DNA of 64,000 nt from an uncultured Neglectibacter sp. (GTDB lineage Bacteria > Bacillota > Clostridia > Oscillospirales > Acutalibacteraceae): NCBI GenBank assembly GCA_937958185.1, contig CALFFN010000005.1:100765-164764 (forward strand), given 5' to 3'. Each line of letters begins with the position of its first letter. Within the stretch, counting starts at the first letter, position 1. The notes under the pieces are model-generated. The model worked only from the letters and a program-made list of their open reading frames with translations, was not told where the DNA came from and ran no database searches. A program made the position numbers and the translations under genes. Of this stretch, positions 49,384-58,159 are shown one piece after another.

Positions 49384-49783
49384 ATACTGGACGCTGGATA
49401 CTGGATAAGGGCAGGGCGGTAAATAGTAGTTTAGTACGCATGAAATGGGCAATGAGAAATGAGCAATGGGCAATTATTTACTCCCGCTGGGAAAACCACA
49501 GGCTATTTGCCTTTTCTCAGAGGGGGGAGGAGGGGGCGCTGGTCTCCGGTGGAGACCGTTCAGCGCTGACCGAGCCAAAGGCGAGACCGAAGTCCCCCGC
49601 CGAAGAAAGAAAAAATCGCACACGGCAGCATGATCGAAAAGGCAGGAACCTAAATGTGCGAAAGCAGGAGCTTTGGAAAACGGTTTCTCCGGCAACTGCT
49701 AAACTACAATTTATCCAAACAGCTCACAGCGAGCGATTCGTTGAAAGGAACAGAAAATCAATAAATAAAGGAAAGGGAAAAAG
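49384..49783. other. hisS-aspS gap with structured repeat, no gene
   Basis: This 400-base gap has no supported gene. It contains near-repeats (GATACTGGACGCTGGATACTGG; GAAATGGGCAATGAG) and, at about 49530-49600, a structured unit with GGTCTCC-GGT-GGAGACC, CAGCGCTG and GGGGGC/GTCCCCC pairing. I see no T-box or strong terminator, so aspS may be read from the T-box promoter or from an unrecognised one. Confidence 0.5.
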
Positions 49784-51577
49784 ATGAACTCAGCAAAGTA
49801 CAGAACACACAACTGCGGAGAGCTGCGGCTTGAAAATGCAGGGGAAAGCGTCACTCTCAGCGGGTGGCTGGAAAATCTGCGGGAGGTGGGCGGCAATATC
49901 GGCTTCCTGGTCCTGCGGGATTTTTACGGCACCACCCAGATCGTGCTGGAAACGGCAGAGCTGCTGCAGCAGGTAAAGGCGCTTAACAAGGAGACCACCA
50001 TTCAGGTAGTTGGAACCGTCCGGGAGCGGGAGAGCAAGAACCCCAAAATGCCCACCGGGGACATTGAGGTGCTGCCCACTGAGATCAGGGTGCTGGGGCG
50101 CTGCCAATACAACGAGCTGCCCTTTGAGGTGAATTTCTCCCGGGACGCGGACGAAGCGCAGAGATTGAAGTACCGCTACCTCGACCTGCGCAACCCCCAG
50201 GTCAAGGGGAACATCGTGCTGCGCTCCCAGGTGGTCGCCGCCCTGCGCCACGCCATGGAGGAGCAGGGCTTTCTGGAGATCACCACGCCTATCTTGACCG
50301 CCTCCTCTCCCGAAGGGGCGAGAGACTTTCTGGTGCCTGCCAGAAAGCATCCGGGCAAGTTCTATGCCCTGCCCCAGGCGCCCCAGCAGTTCAAGCAGCT
50401 GCTGATGGCTTCCGGCTTTGACAAATATTTCCAGATCGCCCCCTGCTTCCGGGACGAGGACGCCCGGGGCGACCGTTCCCCCGGGGAATTCTACCAGCTG
50501 GACATGGAGATGGCGTTTGCGGGGCAGGAGGACGTTCTGGCGGTCCTGGAAGCCGTGCTGCCCCCGATTTTTGAGAAATTCGGCGTTTATCAGACCATTT
50601 CTCCCGCGCCTTTTCGGCGCATTCCCTATCTGACCGCGTTGGAGGACTACGGCACGGACAAGCCCGACCTGCGCATCGACCTGCTCATTTCCGACATGAC
50701 GGAGCTTTTGCAGGGCTGCGGCTTTGGTCCCTTTGAAAACGCTGTGGTCAAGGCTGTGCCGGTGTCAAACTGCGCGCTGACCCGCAAGCAGATCGACAAG
50801 CTCTGTGCCGATGTGGAGGTGCAGACCGCCCAGAAATCCTATTGGTTCAAGCTGGACGAAAACGGGGAGGTCGCCGGCGGTATCGCGAAATTTATCAATG
50901 CCGACCCCGCTCTGGCGCAAAAGGTGGTCGAGACCCTGAAGCTCACCCCCAACAGCCTGGTCATGCTGGCTGCCGGGAAAAAGGCGGACGCGCAGAAAAC
51001 CGCCGGCGTTGCCCGGAAGTTTCTGGGCGAGCTGTGCCCGGAGCACATGGACAGAGAAAAGTACGAATTCTGCTGGATCGTGGATTTCCCCATGTACGAG
51101 ATCGGCGAGGAAAGTGGGAAGCTGGAATTCTGCCACAATCCCTTCTCCATGCCGGCGGGGGGGAAAGAAATCCTGGAGCAGGCGGAGCGCGGGGAGGTAG
51201 ACCCCCTGACGATCCTTGCCGACCAGTACGACCTGGTCATCAACGGCTATGAAAGCGCCTCCGGCGCGGTGCGGAACCATGACCCGGAGATCATGGTCAA
51301 GGCATTTGAGCTGGTAGGGCTGGGCGAGGACGATGTGAAAAAGAAATTCCCCGCCATGTACAACGCGTTCTGCTACGGTGCGCCGCCCCACGCGGGCGCG
51401 GCCCCCGGCGTGGACCGTCTGGTCATGCTGCTCACCGGCGAAAGCTTTATCCGGGAGGTCATTGCCTTCCCCATGAACCAGAACGCCCAGGACGTGATGA
51501 TGAGCGCTCCCAGCGAGGTGACGCAGGCGCAGCTTAATGAGCTGCACATCGCCGTGACAGAGCGGGAAGAGGAATAA
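49784..51577 (+). CDS. aspS: Aspartyl-tRNA synthetase
   Basis: The 597-residue protein is a bacterial-type AspRS: OB-fold anticodon domain (1-110, with VTLSGWLENLREVGGNIGFL), class II motif 2 (APCFRDEDARGDRSPGEFYQ), the GAD insertion at about 290-420, and motif 3 (PPHAGAAPGVDRLVML). It charges tRNA-Asp. The ribosome site is AAAGGAAAGGG. Synthetic neighbourhood with hisS is common in Firmicutes. Confidence 0.96.
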   Translation: MNSAKYRTHNCGELRLENAGESVTLSGWLENLREVGGNIGFLVLRDFYGTTQIVLETAELLQQVKALNKETTIQVVGTVRERESKNPKMPTGDIEVLPTEIRVLGRCQYNELPFEVNFSRDADEAQRLKYRYLDLRNPQVKGNIVLRSQVVAALRHAMEEQGFLEITTPILTASSPEGARDFLVPARKHPGKFYALPQAPQQFKQLLMASGFDKYFQIAPCFRDEDARGDRSPGEFYQLDMEMAFAGQEDVLAVLEAVLPPIFEKFGVYQTISPAPFRRIPYLTALEDYGTDKPDLRIDLLISDMTELLQGCGFGPFENAVVKAVPVSNCALTRKQIDKLCADVEVQTAQKSYWFKLDENGEVAGGIAKFINADPALAQKVVETLKLTPNSLVMLAAGKKADAQKTAGVARKFLGELCPEHMDREKYEFCWIVDFPMYEIGEESGKLEFCHNPFSMPAGGKEILEQAERGEVDPLTILADQYDLVINGYESASGAVRNHDPEIMVKAFELVGLGEDDVKKKFPAMYNAFCYGAPPHAGAAPGVDRLVMLLTGESFIREVIAFPMNQNAQDVMMSAPSEVTQAQLNELHIAVTEREEE

Positions 51578-51760
51578 ATTTCCGCCAGGGCGCCGTTCCC
51601 CGGTCACCACAAGATATAGAAAAAAGTTTTGCCGCTGTGGAACATTTTTTACAGGCAGCAGAAATCCAGAATATACCTGAAACCGCCGCCCTCGAGAGAG
51701 TCGTGAAACACTCCCGTGGGCGGAATATTTTGGGTAAAAACAGGAAATTTTTTCAAAAAA

Positions 51761-51804
51761 CCACCATATCTTGTATTGACATAAGTCTCTCAGGTGCGTA
51801 TAAT
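51761..51804 (+). promoter_or_regulatory. nrdD promoter with NrdR-box-like site
   Basis: TTGACA and TATAAT, both perfect, are separated by 17 bases (51776-51804). Immediately upstream, 51761-51776 (CCACCATATCTTGTAT) resembles the NrdR box, matching about 12 of 16 positions by eye. A second similar site (ATCCGATATCTTGTGG) is at 51866-51881 in the leader, 105 bases on. NrdR represses ribonucleotide reductase genes when dATP is high. Confidence 0.6.
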
Positions 51805-51933
51805 AGGAGACGTTCTCCCGAAACGGGCGCCGGGTGCGGCAGGCTTTCGGGAAGCCGAAAATACGATCCGATATCTTGTGGCAGCGCCGCTGCGTCGAGT
51901 GAACGGAAATAGAGAAGAAGGGTTGATCTGGGA

Positions 51934-54231
51934 ATGTTGAAGTCCATTGTCAAGAGAAGCGGGGAGAAAGTGTCTTTTGACGCAGCCAAGATCCGGGCTG
52001 CTATTTTTAAGGCAAACGTGCGCAACGCCACGGAGAAGTTCAGCGATGAGGAGCTGGACAGGCTCACAAACAACGTGGTGGAAAAGCTGAACAAAATGAA
52101 GAAGGTCCCCACCGTAGAGCAGATCCAGGACCTGGTGGAGGAGGAGCTGATCGCTGCCGATTACCCCAAAACCGCCAAGGCGTACATTCTGTACCGTGCC
52201 GAGCACCAGAAGATCCGCGAAATGGACGATGAGCTGGTCAAGGTCTATTCGGCGCTGACCTTCGTTTCCGCCGAGGATTCCGACCTGAAGCGGGAAAATG
52301 CCAACATCAATGCGGATACCGCTATGGGCACCATGCTGAAATACGGCTCCGAGGGTTCCAAGAGCTTCTACGAGAAGTACGTCATTCCGCCGGAGATCGC
52401 CAAGGCGGACATTGACGGCGATATCCACATTCACGACAAGGATTTCTACACCCTGACGGAGACCTGCTGCCAGATCGATTTGATCAAGCTGTTCCACGGC
52501 GGCTTCTCCACCGGGCACGGCTACCTCCGGGAGCCCAACGATATCCGCAGCTATGCCGCCCTTGCCTGTATCGCTATTCAGGCGAACCAGAACGAAATGC
52601 ACGGCGGGCAGAGCGTGCCCATTTTTGATTACGCTATGGCTCAGGGCGTGGACAAGACCTATTGCAAGGAATATTTCAAGGCAATGGTCAGCTTCCTGCA
52701 GGTGCATAACGGGCTTTCCTATGACGACGCCAAAGCTTTGGTGGAAGCGGCAAAGGAAGAGCTGGGCGCCTGGGTGCCCATGGACAAGGCGCAGGAATAC
52801 GGCGAGAGGTTCACCGAGTATCTGCCCCGCCACCAGAAAGAAAACGGCTTTGAGGAGATCACCACGGAGGAAGCCTTTGACGCCGCCCAGTACGCCAGGG
52901 ACACCGCATGGCGGGAAACCGACCACGCCACCTTCCAGGCAATGGAGGCTTTGGTGCATAACCTGAACACCATGAATTCCAGAGCCGGCGCGCAGGTGCC
53001 TTTCTCCTCTCTGAACTATGGCACAGACACCTCTGAGCAGGGCAGAATGGTGATCCGCAATCTGCTGCTGGCAACGGAGGACGGTCTGGGCGATGGAGAG
53101 ACCCCCATCTTCCCGGTGCAGATCTTCAAGGTCAAGGAGGGCGTCAACTACAACGAGGGCGACCCCAACTACGATCTGTTCAAGCTGGCAATGCGGGTCT
53201 CCGCCAAGCGGCTGTTCCCCAATTTCAGCTTTATCGACGCTCCCTTCAATCTCCAGTATTACAAGCCCGGCGACTATGACACCGAGATCGCCTACATGGG
53301 CTGCCGCACCAGAGTGATGGGCAATGTATATGACAAAAAGCGGGAAACCACCTGCGGCAGGGGGAACCTGAGCTTTACCTCTGTGAACCTGCCCCGCATC
53401 GGCATCGAGGCCAAGGGCGATATCAAGAAATTCTACGAGATCCTGGACGAGCGCATTGACCTGTGCATCGAGCAGCTGCTGCACCGCTTCAAGATCCAGT
53501 GCAGCAAAAAGGCTTACAACTATCCTTTCCTGATGGGACAGGGCGTGTGGATCGACTCCGACAAACTGGACCGTTACGACTCCGTGGCGGAGGTCCTGAA
53601 GCACGGCACGCTGTCCGTGGGCTTTATCGGGCTGGCGGAGACCCTGAAGGCTCTGACCGGCAAGCACCACGGCGAAAGCGAGGAAAGCTACAAGCTGGGT
53701 CTGGAGATCGTCACCTATATGCGCAAGCGCATGGACAAAAAGTCCAAGGAGACCGGGCTGAACTTTACCCTGCTCGCCACCCCCGCGGAGGGGCTTTCCG
53801 GCACATTTGTCCGCATCGACCAGAAGAAATTCGGCAAAATTCCCGGCGTGACCGACCGCGATTACTATACCAACTCTTTCCATATCCCAGTATATTATCC
53901 CATCAACGCCTTTGAGAAGATCAAAAAGGAAGCCCCCTTCCATGCGCTGACCAACGCCGGGCATATCAGCTATGTGGAGCTGGACGGCGACGTGTGCAAG
54001 AACATCGACGCCTTTGAAAGCGTCATTCGCTGCATGAAAGAGGCGGGGATCGGCTACGGCTCCGTCAACCACCCGGTGGACAGGGACCCTGTCTGCGGCT
54101 ACAACGGCATTATCGACGATGTTTGTCCGCGCTGCGGCAGACACGCCGGCGAGGGCGTGCCCGTCTCCAAGCTGGAGGAACTGCGGAAGAAGTACCACGA
54201 TGTGCCCGATTACTCCTGCCTGATCCATTAA
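51934..54231 (+). CDS. nrdD: Anaerobic ribonucleoside-triphosphate reductase, main subunit without glycyl-radical motif
   Basis: The 765-residue protein has an N-terminal ATP-cone (1-95, VKRSGEKVSFDAAKIRAA) and the class III reductase barrel (HIHDKDFYTLTETCCQIDL, CGRGNLSFTSVNLPRIG, NHPVDRDPVCGYNG). A zinc-type CPRCG follows, but the protein then ends in VPDYSCLIH without the RxxGYL glycyl-radical motif that every NrdD needs. That motif is encoded by a separate 56-residue gene 113 bases downstream. The enzyme makes dNTPs without oxygen after activation by NrdG, encoded two genes later. Confidence 0.93.
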   Translation: MLKSIVKRSGEKVSFDAAKIRAAIFKANVRNATEKFSDEELDRLTNNVVEKLNKMKKVPTVEQIQDLVEEELIAADYPKTAKAYILYRAEHQKIREMDDELVKVYSALTFVSAEDSDLKRENANINADTAMGTMLKYGSEGSKSFYEKYVIPPEIAKADIDGDIHIHDKDFYTLTETCCQIDLIKLFHGGFSTGHGYLREPNDIRSYAALACIAIQANQNEMHGGQSVPIFDYAMAQGVDKTYCKEYFKAMVSFLQVHNGLSYDDAKALVEAAKEELGAWVPMDKAQEYGERFTEYLPRHQKENGFEEITTEEAFDAAQYARDTAWRETDHATFQAMEALVHNLNTMNSRAGAQVPFSSLNYGTDTSEQGRMVIRNLLLATEDGLGDGETPIFPVQIFKVKEGVNYNEGDPNYDLFKLAMRVSAKRLFPNFSFIDAPFNLQYYKPGDYDTEIAYMGCRTRVMGNVYDKKRETTCGRGNLSFTSVNLPRIGIEAKGDIKKFYEILDERIDLCIEQLLHRFKIQCSKKAYNYPFLMGQGVWIDSDKLDRYDSVAEVLKHGTLSVGFIGLAETLKALTGKHHGESEESYKLGLEIVTYMRKRMDKKSKETGLNFTLLATPAEGLSGTFVRIDQKKFGKIPGVTDRDYYTNSFHIPVYYPINAFEKIKKEAPFHALTNAGHISYVELDGDVCKNIDAFESVIRCMKEAGIGYGSVNHPVDRDPVCGYNGIIDDVCPRCGRHAGEGVPVSKLEELRKKYHDVPDYSCLIH

Positions 54232-54274
54232 GACGTGCCATTGAAAAATTTTTGAAGAAATTTTTCAATTTCAC

Positions 54275-54323
54275 TGGACAAACGGCAGCACAGCGGGTAT
54301 AATAAAAACAAGAATGATTCTTA
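54275..54323 (+). promoter_or_regulatory. Promoter and Fur-family-like palindrome before the glycyl-radical domain gene
   Basis: TGGACA (54275-54280) and TATAAT (54298-54303) are separated by 17 bases. The expected start point lies in a 7-1-7 palindrome at 54309-54323 (CAAGAAT-G-ATTCTTA; six of seven arm bases pair). This layout is typical of Fur, PerR or Zur operators and would allow repression of the glycyl-domain gene. Binding is inferred. Confidence 0.5.
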
Positions 54324-54344
54324 TTTTAACAGGAGGATTTTAGT

Positions 54345-54515
54345 ATGGCAACGAAAAAGACTGCGAAGACAAAGGAAGTTCTGGTAGGCGAGGGTCGGGA
54401 TTTTGAGCGTATCCGCAGGATCACCGGCTATCTGGTAGGCACCATGGACCGCTGGAACAATGCTAAGCGCGCCGAGGAAAAGGACAGAGTAAAGCACACC
54501 ATGTCCGCCAGATAA
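54345..54515 (+). CDS. Stand-alone glycyl-radical domain of NrdD (56 residues)
   Basis: ATG 54345 follows AACAGGAGG. After a basic leader (residues 1-14) the protein contains FERIRRITGYLVGTMDRWNN and a helix ending VKH, the exact C-terminal glycyl-radical module of class III reductases; the radical glycine would be G28. The upstream NrdD lacks this module, so the two polypeptides probably assemble into one enzyme, in the manner of the spare domain YfiD/GrcA of pyruvate formate-lyase. The gene has its own promoter and is followed by surE after six bases. Confidence 0.88.
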   Translation: MATKKTAKTKEVLVGEGRDFERIRRITGYLVGTMDRWNNAKRAEEKDRVKHTMSAR

Positions 54516-54521
54516 AATTTT

Positions 54522-55265
54522 ATGAATATTCTGTTGGTAAATGACGACGGTATCGGCGCTCCCGGGTTCCGCCTGCTGGCGGAGGGACTGGGCAGGCGCC
54601 ACCGGGTCACGGTCTGCGCGCCGGACGGCAACCGCAGCGCCGTGGGGCACGGAATTACCCTCCATTCGCCCCTGCTGGTACAAAAGCATGAGCTGCCCGG
54701 CACAGCGGCGGCTTACGGGGTTTCCGGCACTCCGGCGGACTGTGTCCGTCTGGGGCTGGGCGGTCTCATAGAAGAGCCTGTCGATCTGGTAGTTTCAGGA
54801 CCCAATGTGGGGCTGAACGTGGGCATGGACCTGCACTATTCCGGCACGGTTTCTGCCGCGCTGGAAGCCGCCATGCAGGGGAAAAAGTCCATTGCCGTAT
54901 CCGCGCCGCCGCAGGCTGACCAGAAGTCGGTGGTGGAGCTGTTCCTGCACCTGTTTGAGCAGTTGAATATGGAAACGGATATCCGGCACGCCCTGAATAT
55001 CAATTTCCCGGCATTGCCCCGGGAGGAGATCAAAGGCGTGAAATGGGTGCCCCAGTGGCTGTCCTTTCCGTGGGAAGACGCTTATGAGCGCCGCACTTCC
55101 CCCATGGGGCAGGATTATTACTGGGTGCGGGGAAGGGAAATACCCGTTCCCGGGGATTGCGCCGCCGATGTTTCGGCAGTGCTGAACGGCTATGTGGCGC
55201 TGACACCAATTACCTTCCGCTTTACCGACGACGAGGGTTTTTCTCTCAAGGAATTTTCTCTGTGA
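54522..55265 (+). CDS. surE: 5'/3'-nucleotidase SurE
   Basis: The 247-residue protein starts MNILLVNDDGIGAPGF, with the metal-binding DD pair, followed by CAPDGNRSAVGHGIT (serine of the metal site) and VVSGPNVGLNVGMDLHYSGT (asparagine of the metal site), all diagnostic of SurE. It removes phosphate from nucleoside monophosphates. Its place between the two parts of the anaerobic reductase system and nrdG suggests balancing of nucleotide pools. Confidence 0.95.
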   Translation: MNILLVNDDGIGAPGFRLLAEGLGRRHRVTVCAPDGNRSAVGHGITLHSPLLVQKHELPGTAAAYGVSGTPADCVRLGLGGLIEEPVDLVVSGPNVGLNVGMDLHYSGTVSAALEAAMQGKKSIAVSAPPQADQKSVVELFLHLFEQLNMETDIRHALNINFPALPREEIKGVKWVPQWLSFPWEDAYERRTSPMGQDYYWVRGREIPVPGDCAADVSAVLNGYVALTPITFRFTDDEGFSLKEFSL

Positions 55266-55276
55266 ATACATACAAA

Positions 55277-55298
55277 GGGCGGGGTTCCCGCCCTTTTT
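55277..55298 (+). terminator. Intrinsic terminator between surE and nrdG
   Basis: A seven-base-pair stem (GGGCGGG with CCCGCCC) and a three-base loop are followed by five Ts. Readthrough would be needed for nrdG, so nrdG is likely expressed at a lower level than nrdD. Confidence 0.8.
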
Positions 55299-55327
55299 CA
55301 TCTATAGAACAGAAAAGAGGGCGTATT

Positions 55328-55825
55328 ATGAAATTGCAGGTTTCCGGCATTATAAAGGAATCCATTGTGGACGGAAAGGGGATCCGCTACACGGTGTTCA
55401 CCCAGGGCTGTCCCCATCACTGTCCCGGCTGTCACAATCCTCAGACCCACCCCTTTGAGGGAGGGACGGAAATGGAGATTTCCGAGATTTTTGAAGACTT
55501 TCGCCAGAACCCCATGCTGAAGGGGGTCACCTTCAGCGGCGGGGAGCCTTTCTGTCAGCCTGAACCCCTGACGGAGCTTGCCGCGCTGGTGCACGGCATT
55601 GGAAAAGACGTGACCGTCTACACCGGCTACACCTACGAGCAGCTTCTGGAAAAAAATGATCCTGCCGTCACCGCTTTGCTGGACAGCACCGATGTGCTCA
55701 TTGACGGACCCTTCCTGCTGGAGCAGCGCAATCTGGAGCTTGTGTTCCGCGGCAGCGAGAACCAGCGGGTCATCAATATGAAAAAAACCAGAGAAAGCGG
55801 CAGCGTGGTGCTGGAGGAAGTGTAA
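55328..55825 (+). CDS. nrdG: Anaerobic ribonucleotide reductase activating protein
   Basis: I choose ATG 55328; the frame is open earlier but without homology. The 165-residue radical SAM activase has CPHHCPGC (CxxxCxxC) for the [4Fe-4S] cluster and FSGGEPFCQPE for SAM binding. It abstracts the hydrogen from the radical glycine, here presumably the glycine on the separate 56-residue protein. Confidence 0.95.
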   Translation: MKLQVSGIIKESIVDGKGIRYTVFTQGCPHHCPGCHNPQTHPFEGGTEMEISEIFEDFRQNPMLKGVTFSGGEPFCQPEPLTELAALVHGIGKDVTVYTGYTYEQLLEKNDPAVTALLDSTDVLIDGPFLLEQRNLELVFRGSENQRVINMKKTRESGSVVLEEV

Positions 55826-55870
55826 GCCGCGCACCACTGCTGTTTTCGCCTGAAATAAAGCAGAAGAAAA

Positions 55871-55897
55871 GCCCCTGCCGGAACGGCAGGGGCTTTT
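55871..55897 (+). terminator. Strong terminator after nrdG
   Basis: A perfect ten-base-pair stem (GCCCCTGCCG with CGGCAGGGGC) with a GAA loop is flanked by AAGAAAA and TTTTCTT, so it may act in both directions. Confidence 0.92.
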
Positions 55898-55931
55898 CTT
55901 ACGGAAGTACCAAGATTTAACAAATTCTTCA

Positions 55932-55960
55932 TTGATTATTCCCCTGACCTGTGTTAGAAT
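55932..55960 (+). promoter_or_regulatory. Sigma-A promoter of the PEP carboxykinase gene
   Basis: TTGATT and TAGAAT are separated by 17 bases, 70 bases before the start codon. Confidence 0.7.
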
Positions 55961-56029
55961 AAAAACTGGGTTACGAGGACCCAAAAGATATTTGTATTGA
56001 TTTGCCTGCGGGCGAAAGGAGAAATAAAA

Positions 56030-57805
56030 ATGACCAACAACAAGTCCGTTTTAAGCTGGATCGAGGAGATGAAGGCGCTGGTCACTCCCGACCAGGTCGT
56101 CTGGATCGACGGCTCTGAGGAACAGCTGGAGGCTCTGCGCAAGGAAGCCTGCCAGACCGGCGAAATGATCAAGCTGAATGAGGAAAAGCTTCCCGGCTGC
56201 TATTATCACAGGACCGCCCCCAACGATGTGGCGCGCGTGGAGGACAGGACCCTGATCTGCTCCCGTAAGGAGGAGGACGCCGGTCCTACCAACCACTGGA
56301 AGGACCCTCAGGAAGCTTACAAAATGCTGTACGATATTGCCCGCGGCACCTATAAGGGACGCACCATGTACGTGATCCCCTATTCCATGGGTCCTGTAGG
56401 CTCCCCTCTCGCCAAGATCGGCGTGGAGCTGACCGACTCCATCTATGTTGTACTGAATATGTCCATCATGACCCGCGTGGGTCAGAAGGTGCTGGACGTT
56501 CTGGGCGACAGCGAAGACTGGGTCAAGGGTCTCCATGCCAAGTGTGATGTGGACCCCGAGAAGCGCTGGATCTGCCAGTTCCCCGAGGACAACACCATCA
56601 TCTCCGTGAACTCCGCTTACGGCGGCAACGTGCTGCTGGGCAAGAAGTGTTTCGCCCTGCGCATCGCCTCCTATCAGGCAAAGAACGAGGGCTGGATGGC
56701 TGAGCATATGCTGATTTTGGGCATTGAGAATCCCCAGGGCGAGGTAAAGTATGTCTGCGCCGCGTTCCCCTCCGCCTGCGGCAAGACCAACCTGGCAATG
56801 ATGATCCCGCCCGAGGGCTACAAGAAGAAGGGCTACAAGGTGTGGACGGTCGGCGACGACATTGCCTGGATGCGTCCCGGCGAGGACGGCAGGCTGTATG
56901 CCATCAACCCCGAGAACGGCTTCTTCGGCGTTGCCCCCGGCACCAATATGAAGTCCAACCCCAACGCGCTGATCTCCACCCAGAAGGGCACCATCTTCAC
57001 CAACGTTGCCCGGAACCTGGACGACAACACCGTGTGGTGGGAGTCTCTGGACAAGAATCCTCCCGTCAATGCGGAGGAGTGGAAGGGCGAGCACGTGAAC
57101 GGACCGGAGTACATTGCGGACGGCAACAAGCTGGCTCACCCCAACAGCCGTTTCACCGCTCCTACCGCGAACTGCCCCTGCCTGTCCAGCGAGTTTGAAA
57201 ATCCCAAGGGCGTGCCGGTTTCCGCCATTATCTTCGGCGGCCGCCGTCCCGATACTGTGCCGCTGGTCTATCAGTCCCGCAGCTGGAACAACGGCGTGTT
57301 CATCGGCTCCATCACCGGCTCTGAGACCACTGCCGCCGCTGCCGGCGCAGTAGGCGTTGTCCGCCGCGACCCCATGGCAATGCTGCCCTTCTGCGGCTAC
57401 CATATGGGCGACTACTTCCAGCACTGGATCGACATGGGCAAGGTTTTGGGCGACAAGGCTCCCAAGATCTTCAACGTCAACTGGTTCCGCGTAGACGAGG
57501 ACGGTCACTTCATTTGGCCCGGCTTCGGCGACAACCTCCGCGTGCTGGAATGGATCCTCAAGCGCTGCGAGGGCACGGTAGACGCGGTGGAGACTCCCAT
57601 CGGCTATGTGCCCCATGCAGAGGACATCAATCTGGAGGGTCTCAATGACTTCTCCATTGATACGCTGAAGTCCATTCTGGAAGTCGACAAGGCAAAATGG
57701 GCAAAGGAAGCCGCCGGTGTAGAGGAATTCTACAAGCAGTTTGGCGATAAGCTTCCCGCCGCTCTCCGCGCCGAGCTGGATACCCTGAAGAAGAACTGCC
57801 AGTAA
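56030..57805 (+). CDS. pckG: Phosphoenolpyruvate carboxykinase (GTP)
   Basis: ATG 56030 follows AAAGGAG. The 591-residue protein has the GTP-type features: YVIPYSMGPVGSPLAKIGVE, the kinase-1 loop FPSACGKTNLAM with its reactive cysteine, and the metal-binding VGDDIAWM. It interconverts oxaloacetate and PEP. In anaerobes it often works in the carboxylating direction to make succinate or in gluconeogenesis. Codon use is very biased, suggesting high expression. It is a single-gene unit with its own promoter and terminator. Confidence 0.96.
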   Translation: MTNNKSVLSWIEEMKALVTPDQVVWIDGSEEQLEALRKEACQTGEMIKLNEEKLPGCYYHRTAPNDVARVEDRTLICSRKEEDAGPTNHWKDPQEAYKMLYDIARGTYKGRTMYVIPYSMGPVGSPLAKIGVELTDSIYVVLNMSIMTRVGQKVLDVLGDSEDWVKGLHAKCDVDPEKRWICQFPEDNTIISVNSAYGGNVLLGKKCFALRIASYQAKNEGWMAEHMLILGIENPQGEVKYVCAAFPSACGKTNLAMMIPPEGYKKKGYKVWTVGDDIAWMRPGEDGRLYAINPENGFFGVAPGTNMKSNPNALISTQKGTIFTNVARNLDDNTVWWESLDKNPPVNAEEWKGEHVNGPEYIADGNKLAHPNSRFTAPTANCPCLSSEFENPKGVPVSAIIFGGRRPDTVPLVYQSRSWNNGVFIGSITGSETTAAAAGAVGVVRRDPMAMLPFCGYHMGDYFQHWIDMGKVLGDKAPKIFNVNWFRVDEDGHFIWPGFGDNLRVLEWILKRCEGTVDAVETPIGYVPHAEDINLEGLNDFSIDTLKSILEVDKAKWAKEAAGVEEFYKQFGDKLPAALRAELDTLKKNCQ

Positions 57806-57862
57806 AAGGCATCCCATATTCGGCGACCCAGCCGAAGGAAATTTCAACCTCTTAGAAATAGA

Positions 57863-57899
57863 AAAAAGGTGACAGCCGCACCCCGGCTGTCACCTTTTT
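57863..57899 (+). terminator. Terminator after pckG
   Basis: A stem of about 15 pairs (AAAAGGTGACAGCCG with CGGCTGTCACCTTTT) is followed by Ts. Confidence 0.92.
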
Positions 57900-58024
57900 G
57901 CCGTTTTGATACTCTGATATGGGGCAGAAAAGCGGAAAAGACGGGCGGAAAGCCCCCGTTTTCCGTGCTTTTGGGCGCGCCGTGTCCCGGTTTCTTAAAA
58001 ATCTCATAAAAAACAGAGAAAGCT

Positions 58025-58053
58025 GTGACAAATGGAAAAAATAGTGATAAAAT
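58025..58053 (+). promoter_or_regulatory. Sigma-A promoter of the ATP-grasp gene
   Basis: GTGACA and TAAAAT are separated by 17 bases. A leader hairpin (around 58077-58101, GGGCGGAA with TTCCTGCCC) followed by TTTTTTT at 58108 may act as an attenuator. Nothing else is seen in 57,900-58,159. Confidence 0.6.
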
Positions 58054-58159
58054 AAAAACAATCGTCTGGGCGGAAAAGCTCTGCTTCCTGCCCGGAACGG
58101 ATATTTTTTTGTGTTTTTGAGGAAGTATAAAATTGATGATAAAGGAGAAACGGTGAGAG

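Noticed and set aside
51805..51933. Cobalamin riboswitch in the nrdD leader
   Set aside because: The leader has hairpins but no B12 box or the conserved core sequence, and class III reductases do not use B12.
51790..54228. 812-residue minus-strand open frame
   Set aside because: It is the antisense shadow of nrdD; the plus-strand protein has clear class III reductase motifs, and the shadow arises from GC-rich codon bias.
56051..57847. 598-residue minus-strand open frame
   Set aside because: It is antisense to PEP carboxykinase, explained by strongly biased codons in a highly expressed gene.
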